Notes under the pieces: generated by a model
The model's input: the letters and a program-made list of their open reading frames with translations, nothing else
Told to the model about the DNA's origin: nothing
Database searches by the model: none
Assembly: GCA_964384525.1 (NCBI GenBank)
Contig: CAYLKO010000068.1
Span: 1 to 11,684 of the forward strand
Origin: SHZI01 sp964384525
GTDB lineage: Bacteria; Pseudomonadota; Gammaproteobacteria; Steroidobacterales; GCA-2729495
Direction: 5' to 3'
Length of the DNA: 11,684 nt
Shown here: one piece after another, positions 6,347-11,684 of the stretch
Numbering within the stretch: the stretch's first letter is position 1
Layout: each line of letters starts with the position of its first letter
Made by a program: the position numbers and the translations under genes

Positions 6347-9208
6347 ATGTTGACGATGCGCTACACGTCCGGTCTGACTGCGGGCCTGATCACGAGTCTG
6401 GTTGCGGGTCTGCCCGCCAGCCTGATTGTCACCGGCATGACGCTGGTGCCCGTCACCAGCCAGGCGCAGATCGCGGAAATCATCGTGACCACCCGCAAGA
6501 AGGAGGAAAACCTCCAGGACGTGCCGTTGGCCGTCATGGCCATCACGGCTGAGCAGATCGAGCGCCAGGGCATCACCAGCCTGGAAGACGTGGCCAGTCA
6601 GGATCCCAGCGTGCTGTTCGATACCTCCTATGGCCCGGCCGATACGCGGGTGACCGTGCGCGGCCTGTCGAACTCGCGCGGCCGTTCCAATGTGGCCTTT
6701 CTGGTCGATGGCATCGACGTGACCACCGAGAACCTCAATGCCGGCGGCTCGGGGCTTCTGGCCAACCGGCGCCTGTTGTCCGACGTGGAGCGCATCGAGA
6801 TCGTCAAGGGACCACAGAGTGCGCTCTATGGCCGCGCCGCCTTTGCCGGCGCCATCAACTATGTCACCCGGAGTCCGGGCGACGAATTCGAGGGCAAGGC
6901 CACCCTGGATTTCGGCGACTACGGCAAGCGGGAGGTGGGCCTGGCACTGTCCGGTCCCCTGATCGATGGCGTGCTCGGCATGCGGTTCTCGTCCATCTTC
7001 CATTCGGCCGGCGGTTTTTATCAGAACTCCCTGTCGGGTGAGGACCTGGCCGACAGCGATGGCCGGGGTTTTGCCCTGACCACGGTCTACACGCCAACCG
7101 ACATGCTGCGTTTCAAGCTGCGCGGCGAATACAGCAAGGACGACGTCGGGCCACTGGCCAATATCCGCGTCGGTGGCGGGCGCACCGGCTACAACCTGAA
7201 GCTCAACGAATATCCGCAGGTGGCGCTGGATGCCGGCATGGGCCAGAACACCCAATACATTCCGGCGGCGCTCAGCGGCACGGGCCTGCCCGGCTGGGAT
7301 ACCACTTCAGGTTCCACGTCCACGGCACTGATCAATTTCGGGCAGTTCTGCCCACCAGAGCTGCAGGATCCGTCAAAGGGCCCGGGTTTTTGTCTGCCCA
7401 CGCACTATGGCAGTGGCCGGGGCAAAGTCGTGGCCCAGAGCGAAAACCCCCTGACCGGTCGCGACTTTCCCGGCACCTCGACGGAAACCCGGCGTCTTGC
7501 GCTGGAAACCTCCCTGGATCTCGGCATCGGCAAATTTTCGGCGTACACCGGCTATACCGACTTCGACGGTTCGGACTACTACGACCAGGACTGGCAGGCA
7601 GTGGGGCGTCCCGACACCCTGCTCGGGGAACAGATCTCCCAGTCCACCATGAACACCCGGCAGTTCAGCAACGAGTTCCGCTTTGCCAGCCAGCTCGACG
7701 GCCCGCTGCAGTTCACCCTGGGCGCCCTGTACTGGACCGAAACCAGAAAGTTCGACGACAAGTCCGTGATCATCTTCTGCACACTCACGCGTCGGGCCGG
7801 CAGCGGGGAGAACCAGACGAATATCGTGGTCGACTCAGGTTCGTTCTGCGATGGCCAGGCTGGAACGCTCGACAACTGGCAGGACTACTACCTGCAGCTG
7901 CAACCGCAGGTGGGTGGTCCGTGGCGGGCCGATACCGACAGCTGGTCGTTCTATGGCGTGCTGGAATGGCAGATGGCGGAAGACTGGACGCTGACCTTCG
8001 AAGACCGCTTCGTATCCGAGTCCTTCGATTTCTCCAAACCCAACCAGGCGTCCTGCACCCAGTTCTTCGGCCCGAATCCCGGCGGCCTCAAGATGGTTGA
8101 AGAAATCACGGGTCCGGGTGGCAACATCATCAACAATCAGATCTGTTCGGCCGAGTTCCTGCTCGACCCCAGGTACAATTTTCCGGCACAGCCACCCTCA
8201 CTGCAGGGCACGGCCGGCTATCGCATCAATCGCGGCAGTACGGTATCCCACTTCGCCACGCCCAAGCTCACGCTCCAATGGCGGCCCCCGGACCAGGCGC
8301 AGTATTACTTCAGCTGGGCCAGGGCCCAGAAGCCGGGCGGCATCGCCGCCACACCCGGCAGCGGCGCACCCATCAGCATGGATGATGATCGCTTCGAACC
8401 GGAAAAAATGACGGCCTGGGAGCTCGGGGCGAAGACCGACTGGGACGTGGCAGGCAAGCTGCGTCTGAACCTTGCCGGCTTCTTCCAGGATTACGCGGAC
8501 AAACAGGTGGGCACGCAGGTGCTGAACGACGGCATCCTGGCAGCCCGGGTCGTCAACGCGGCTTCCGCTGAAGTCTGGGGCACCGAGCTGGACGTCTCGT
8601 GGGCACCGGATCGGGTGGAGGGGCTGACGCTTCGGCTGGCCTACACCTACCTGGATGCGACCTATGCAAATTTCAACGACGACATCAGCAGCGTGCAGCG
8701 AGCGGCCTACAACAGCCATGCCTGCACCATGGTTTACAAGGGCGGTCGCGGCAGCAATCCGGATGACATCTACGATCCGACCAACGGCGGACCCTACTGC
8801 CGCATGAACATGTCCGGCAATCAGCTGGAGCGGACCCCAAAGCATGCGCTGATCACCGGCTTCAACCTGATCCGGCCGTTCCTGGATACGGCCTTCCAGT
8901 GGAGCTGGGATTTCAATGCCCAGTGGCAGGACAAGCGCTACACCGAGGCGGACAATTCGGTGTACTACGACAGCTACTGGATGGCCGACACCAGCCTCGG
9001 CCTTATCGGCGACAAGGTGGACTTTCTCTTCTACGTCAACAATCTGTTCGACGATGACACCATCAAGACCGGTGGCGGCGGCGGCGGTCCGGACTTTGGC
9101 GCCCAGGTGGTGGAGCTCGGCTTCACGGCCGGACTGGGCGTGCCGCAATACGTGGTTGGGCTGCCGGACCCGCGTCAGTTCGGCGTCCGGGCCAGCTACC
9201 GCTTCTGA
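6347..9208 (+). CDS. TonB-dependent outer-membrane receptor
   Basis: A 953-residue energy-coupled outer-membrane transporter taking up an unknown ligand (siderophore, vitamin, glycan or other). Residues 1-40 form a long signal peptide (cleavage expected near SQA-Q). IAEIIVTTRKKEENLQDVP at about 42-60 is the motif typical of proteobacterial receptors of this group, with the TonB-contact region near its start. The plug domain spans about 57-175 and carries RVTVRGLS, FLVDGID and VERIEIVKGPQSALYG. The barrel fills the rest and ends SYRF with terminal Phe. Eight cysteines fall in four pairs (335/349, 478/501, 570/600, 793/818), probably in extracellular loops. A glycine run (909-914) lies in a late loop. 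ATG 6347 is chosen over the adjacent TTG 6344 because AGGGGG (6333-6338) is 8 nt upstream. It is divergent from a beta-barrel gene and no TonB/ExbB or transporter genes are adjacent, so the substrate cannot be assigned. Confidence 0.95.
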   Translation: MLTMRYTSGLTAGLITSLVAGLPASLIVTGMTLVPVTSQAQIAEIIVTTRKKEENLQDVPLAVMAITAEQIERQGITSLEDVASQDPSVLFDTSYGPADTRVTVRGLSNSRGRSNVAFLVDGIDVTTENLNAGGSGLLANRRLLSDVERIEIVKGPQSALYGRAAFAGAINYVTRSPGDEFEGKATLDFGDYGKREVGLALSGPLIDGVLGMRFSSIFHSAGGFYQNSLSGEDLADSDGRGFALTTVYTPTDMLRFKLRGEYSKDDVGPLANIRVGGGRTGYNLKLNEYPQVALDAGMGQNTQYIPAALSGTGLPGWDTTSGSTSTALINFGQFCPPELQDPSKGPGFCLPTHYGSGRGKVVAQSENPLTGRDFPGTSTETRRLALETSLDLGIGKFSAYTGYTDFDGSDYYDQDWQAVGRPDTLLGEQISQSTMNTRQFSNEFRFASQLDGPLQFTLGALYWTETRKFDDKSVIIFCTLTRRAGSGENQTNIVVDSGSFCDGQAGTLDNWQDYYLQLQPQVGGPWRADTDSWSFYGVLEWQMAEDWTLTFEDRFVSESFDFSKPNQASCTQFFGPNPGGLKMVEEITGPGGNIINNQICSAEFLLDPRYNFPAQPPSLQGTAGYRINRGSTVSHFATPKLTLQWRPPDQAQYYFSWARAQKPGGIAATPGSGAPISMDDDRFEPEKMTAWELGAKTDWDVAGKLRLNLAGFFQDYADKQVGTQVLNDGILAARVVNAASAEVWGTELDVSWAPDRVEGLTLRLAYTYLDATYANFNDDISSVQRAAYNSHACTMVYKGGRGSNPDDIYDPTNGGPYCRMNMSGNQLERTPKHALITGFNLIRPFLDTAFQWSWDFNAQWQDKRYTEADNSVYYDSYWMADTSLGLIGDKVDFLFYVNNLFDDDTIKTGGGGGGPDFGAQVVELGFTAGLGVPQYVVGLPDPRQFGVRASYRF

Positions 9209-9219
9209 CGGCTCTCAAG

Positions 9220-9251
9220 AAAAAGCCCCGCCATCTCTGGCGGGGCTTTTT
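9220..9251. terminator. Bidirectional intrinsic terminator
   Basis: A perfect stem pairs 9220-9233 (AAAAAGCCCCGCCA) with 9238-9251 (TGGCGGGGCTTTTT) around a TCTC loop. A T-run follows on the plus strand and a matching A-run precedes it, so it can stop transcription from both sides. It begins 12 nt after the receptor stop and also serves the convergent PpiC operon. Confidence 0.95.
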
Positions 9252-9261
9252 TGTTGGATCC

Positions 9262-9277
9262 CTGGTCGAAAGACCAG
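9262..9277. repeat. Short hairpin with GAAA tetraloop
   Basis: CTGGTC (9262-9267) and GACCAG (9272-9277) pair perfectly around GAAA, a stable GNRA tetraloop on the plus strand. It lies 11 nt beyond the terminator and in the 3' untranslated region of the minus-strand ppiC-like mRNA, where the loop reads TTTC. No T-tract follows. It may stabilise a 3' end or be chance. Confidence 0.5.
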
Positions 9278-9316
9278 CGGAGCCGGGGGGCGGGAATCAC
9301 CCCTGTTGCCGGGCCC

Positions 9317-10258
9317 TCAGGGTTTTGCTGGCGCCGGACTTGCCGGTTTGTCTGCCGGCTTGTCTGCCGGTGAGCCAGAGGCAGTCGCCTCGTCCGCCTT
9401 TGCCGCCGGCTTCTCGCTGCCGGCGCCGCGGGCATAGCCCGTCAGCAGGGCTGCCGCTTTCTGCAGGTCGAGCGTGGAGGCCTTGCGGAGTTCGGCCAGA
9501 TGCTCGCGCACGCGCTTGCGCTGCACGAGCTGCTTGACCTGGTCCTTCACCTGTTCGAGTTGCGGCAGCTCCGGTGAGCGGATGTCTTCCAGCAGGATCA
9601 CGTGGTAGCCGAACTGGGTTTCCACCGGCACGGCGGAGAACTGGCCCTTGTCCATGGCGACCACGGCATCGGCAAAGGGCTTGACCATGGTTTGCGGGTT
9701 GAACCAGCCGAGATCGCCGCCCTGGGCTGCAGACCCATCCTTGGAAAACTGCTTGGCCTGGGCGGCAAAGTCCACGCCCACATTTTTGCTGGCCTGCAGT
9801 TTCTTGATGATGGCCTCGGCCAGGGCCTTGTCATCCACCAGGATATGCCGGGCCTTGTATTCCTTCGGAATGTTGGCCACCTGCTCCTTGTATTCAGCTT
9901 CGATTTCCGTATCGGTGATCGGGTTGGCATCCAGATAGCGCTTCAGCAGGGCCTCGGTGAGGATGTTGCTGCGATTCAGGCCGATCTGGGCCTGGACTTC
10001 CGGATCCTTGTCGAGGCCCGCCTTGGTTGCCGATTCCGCGGCCACCTGCAGACCCAGATACTGGTCCACCGCCTCGGTGAGTTCCTCGGGTGTCAGGGCG
10101 GCTGCCTTCTTGTGGGCTGCCGCCTCCACGAATGCCTCGAACGCGACGGTATCAGTCGTGTTCTGCGCGGCCGGATCTGTCTTGCTGCATCCCGCGAGCA
10201 TGACGGCTGCCATGCAGAACAACGCGGCGCCGGCCGGAACGGTAAGACGTGAGTTCAT
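9317..10258 (-). CDS. PpiC/parvulin-type peptidyl-prolyl isomerase lipoprotein
   Basis: A 313-residue predicted lipoprotein foldase that would catalyse cis-trans prolyl isomerisation or act as a chaperone for exported proteins. Residues 1-23 form a lipoprotein signal with lipobox LAGC and lipidated Cys24. Residues about 45-130 are a helical SurA/PrsA-like N-terminal region. The parvulin domain (about 132-227) shows YKARHILV, FAAQAKQFSKD, QGGDLGWF and FGYHVILLED, including conserved His138 and His219. A helical segment (228-275) follows, then a low-complexity Ala/Pro/Lys tail (277-313) containing PADKPADKPA. The start ATG 10258 has AAGAGGA (10264-10270) 5 nt upstream. It lies 29 nt downstream of the helicase gene on the same strand, so it is probably co-transcribed and ends at the terminator near 9220-9251. 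EpsD-type export-associated isomerases are an alternative, but no exopolysaccharide genes are in view. Confidence 0.9.
   Translation of the reverse strand: MNSRLTVPAGAALFCMAAVMLAGCSKTDPAAQNTTDTVAFEAFVEAAAHKKAAALTPEELTEAVDQYLGLQVAAESATKAGLDKDPEVQAQIGLNRSNILTEALLKRYLDANPITDTEIEAEYKEQVANIPKEYKARHILVDDKALAEAIIKKLQASKNVGVDFAAQAKQFSKDGSAAQGGDLGWFNPQTMVKPFADAVVAMDKGQFSAVPVETQFGYHVILLEDIRSPELPQLEQVKDQVKQLVQRKRVREHLAELRKASTLDLQKAAALLTGYARGAGSEKPAAKADEATASGSPADKPADKPASPAPAKP
9341..9371. repeat. 12-bp tandem repeat inside the PpiC-like gene
   Basis: Units 9341-9352 (TGCCGGTTTGTC) and 9353-9364 (TGCCGGCTTGTC) match at 11 of 12 positions, and a partial third unit follows at 9365-9371. The unit is four codons long, so copy-number change keeps the frame; it encodes the PADK repeats of the C-terminal tail. 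Confidence 0.75.
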
Positions 10259-10263
10259 GGGAA

Positions 10264-10270
10264 TCCTCTT
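10264..10270 (-). promoter_or_regulatory. Ribosome binding site of the PpiC-like gene
   Basis: AAGAGGA on the minus strand, 5 nt before the ATG at 10258 and inside the 29-nt gap after the helicase stop. It fixes the start codon and supports independent translation initiation on a shared mRNA. Confidence 0.75.
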
Positions 10271-10287
10271 GAATGGGGGTGAAAGGC

Positions 10288-11684
10288 TCAGCCCTTGCGC
10301 GGCTTCTTGTGCTGGGCTTTGGGTGAATTCGGTTTGCCCTTGCCCTTGTCTTTGCGGGGGGGCTTGTGCCCGACGGTGTGCAGTTTACCGGGTTTTCGCG
10401 GTGCGCCCCTCACCTCGTGGGTGCCGTGCATGCCCGCACCCTCGGGTGCGATGCGCAGCTGTTGACCCACCACCCAGACCTTCTTCAGGTGCGCCAGGAT
10501 GTCATCGGGCATGCCGGCCGGCAGGTCCACCAGGCTGTAGTCGTCACGAATATCCACCCGGCCGATCTGCCGGCTGTCCACCCCGGCTTCATTGGCGATG
10601 GCGCCGACGATGTTGCCGGGCTTCACGCCATGGGTGTGGCCCACGGCCAGCCGATAGCGGACCACGCCCTCAGGTGGTGGGCCTGCCTGGTGATGCCGGG
10701 GCGGCGGTCCATCCTGATGCGGCCGGACCGGCGGGCCGTCGCGACGCGTCGGATACGGCCGCTCCCGGCCCGCGGATTTTGCCGGACGGGGGGGTGGAGG
10801 CGGGGCATCCGGCACCAGCAGCGGGGTGGCGCCCTGGGCAAGGCGGGCCAGGGCGGCTGCAATATCCACCACGGGCACGCCGTTTTCCTGCTCGTATTGC
10901 TCGATCACGGTGCGGAACATCGCCAGATCGGTCTTTTCCAGCACGGCCGTGATTTTCTCCTTGAACTTCGCCACGCGCTTGTCGTTCACGGCGGCAACCG
11001 TCGGCAGCTTCATCGGCTCGATGGGTTGCCGGGTGGCGCGCTCGATCGCCTTCAACATGCCCTGTTCGCGATGGACCACGAACAGGATGGCCTCACCCTT
11101 GCGACCGGCCCGGCCGGTGCGGCCGATCCGGTGGATATAGGCCTCGGTGTCGTGGGGGATGTCGTAATTCACGACATGGCTGATCCGGTCCACGTCGAGA
11201 CCCCGGGCGGCGACGTCGGTGGCCACCAGGATGTCCAGATCGCCGCTCTTCAGCCGGCCGATGGTGCGTTCGCGCTGGGCCTGCACCATGTCGCCGTTCA
11301 GGGCGGCGGCCGCAAAGCCGCGGGCTTCCAGCCGTTCGGCGATTTCCTCGGTGGCCACTTTCGTGCGGGCAAACACGATCATGCCGTCGAAGGGTTCGAC
11401 TTCGAGAATGCGGGTGAGCGCGTCGAGTTTCTGCAGGCCGGTGACCATCCAGTAGCGCTGCCGGGTGTTGGCGGCGGTGGTGGTCTTGTTCTTGATGGTG
11501 ATCTCGGCAGGATCCTGCAGGTGCTTTCTGGCGATCCGCCGGATCTCGGGTGGCATGGTCGCGGAAAAGAGCACGACCTGACGCCCGGCCGGGGCTTTCT
11601 CCAGCACGAGCTCGACGTCGTCGATGAAGCCCATGCGCAGCATCTCGTCGGCTTCGTCGAGCACGAGCGTCGCCCGCCTCGCCA
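10288..11684 (-). CDS. deaD: DEAD-box ATP-dependent RNA helicase, CsdA/DeaD-like, 5' end cut off by window edge
   Basis: ATP-dependent RNA unwinding, typically in ribosome assembly, mRNA decay and cold adaptation. About 465 C-terminal codons are visible. The fragment enters in the first RecA domain just before motif II (VLDEADEM, with DEAD at about 11650-11661) and has motif III SAT. The second RecA domain carries the IVFART region, motif V VATDVAARGLDVDRI and motif VI HRIGRTGRAG. A helical section follows, then a Pro/Arg/His-rich linker (about 10660-10810), a DbpA-type RNA-binding domain (about 10450-10660, with GVKPGNIVGAIANEAG) and a Lys/Arg/Gly-rich tail. The domain order and the DbpA-type domain favour CsdA/DeaD over RhlE or SrmB. 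GTG 11664 is not the true start: the reading frame continues as ARRATLVLDEAD to the edge. The Q motif and Walker A lie outside the window. It is the upstream partner of the PpiC-like gene. Confidence 0.95.
   Translation of the reverse strand, partial: ARRATLVLDEADEMLRMGFIDDVELVLEKAPAGRQVVLFSATMPPEIRRIARKHLQDPAEITIKNKTTTAANTRQRYWMVTGLQKLDALTRILEVEPFDGMIVFARTKVATEEIAERLEARGFAAAALNGDMVQAQRERTIGRLKSGDLDILVATDVAARGLDVDRISHVVNYDIPHDTEAYIHRIGRTGRAGRKGEAILFVVHREQGMLKAIERATRQPIEPMKLPTVAAVNDKRVAKFKEKITAVLEKTDLAMFRTVIEQYEQENGVPVVDIAAALARLAQGATPLLVPDAPPPPPRPAKSAGRERPYPTRRDGPPVRPHQDGPPPRHHQAGPPPEGVVRYRLAVGHTHGVKPGNIVGAIANEAGVDSRQIGRVDIRDDYSLVDLPAGMPDDILAHLKKVWVVGQQLRIAPEGAGMHGTHEVRGAPRKPGKLHTVGHKPPRKDKGKGKPNSPKAQHKKPRKG

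Noticed and set aside
6293..7255. A 320-codon minus-strand frame inside the TonB receptor (and 316 codons at 8198-9148)
   Set aside because: Same mirrored register artefact over a gene with full family motifs; no domain or ribosome binding site supports it.
9602..10252. A 216-codon plus-strand frame opposite the PpiC-like gene
   Set aside because: Mirrored-register shadow of a protein with clear lipobox and parvulin motifs.
10783..10806. Possible frameshift at the seven-G run in the helicase linker
   Set aside because: The frame continues without a stop through the linker into an intact DbpA-type domain, so the gene reads as intact.

Overview
The window looks like ordinary chromosomal DNA from a GC-rich, Gram-negative proteobacterium, most likely a gammaproteobacterium. 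Four things suggest this: an outer-membrane TonB-dependent receptor, a second beta-barrel protein, a periplasm-facing lipoprotein foldase, and a two-subunit-type bacterial glutamate synthase large chain. I cannot name the genus from the sequence alone. I see no insertion sequence, phage gene, CRISPR array, tRNA or rRNA. Every substantial coding stretch belongs to a recognisable family.

Layout: (1) 1-4369, minus strand: gltB, the large subunit of glutamate synthase, running off the left edge and lacking its last roughly 90 residues. (2) 4370-4611: a divergent intergenic region with a plausible sigma-70 promoter for gltB and, next to it, a striking long inverted repeat (34-bp arms, one mismatch) whose tips resemble REP/REPIN elements. 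(3) 4612-5268, plus: a cytoplasmic DsbA-family (FrnE-like) CPWC oxidoreductase. (4) 5265-6104, minus: a small outer-membrane beta-barrel protein; its stop codon and that of gene 3 share one CTAG palindrome. (5) 6105-6346: a divergent control region with putative -10 elements for both flanking outer-membrane genes and a 7-bp inverted repeat. (6) 6347-9208, plus: a 953-residue TonB-dependent receptor. (7) 9209-9316: a strong bidirectional intrinsic terminator between convergent genes, followed by a GAAA-tetraloop hairpin. (8) 9317-10258 and 10288-11684, minus: a parvulin-type PpiC lipoprotein downstream of a CsdA/DeaD-like DEAD-box RNA helicase, which runs off the right edge. These two lie 29 nt apart and probably form an operon.

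Functional reading: nitrogen assimilation (gltB), thiol redox (FrnE-like), envelope barrels and nutrient uptake (the divergent OMP/receptor pair), and RNA remodelling plus envelope protein folding (helicase-PpiC). Apart from the divergent outer-membrane pair and the helicase-PpiC pair, the genes do not obviously form one system. The most unusual structure is the long palindrome at 4492-4583. I found no convincing evidence of a new multi-gene system.
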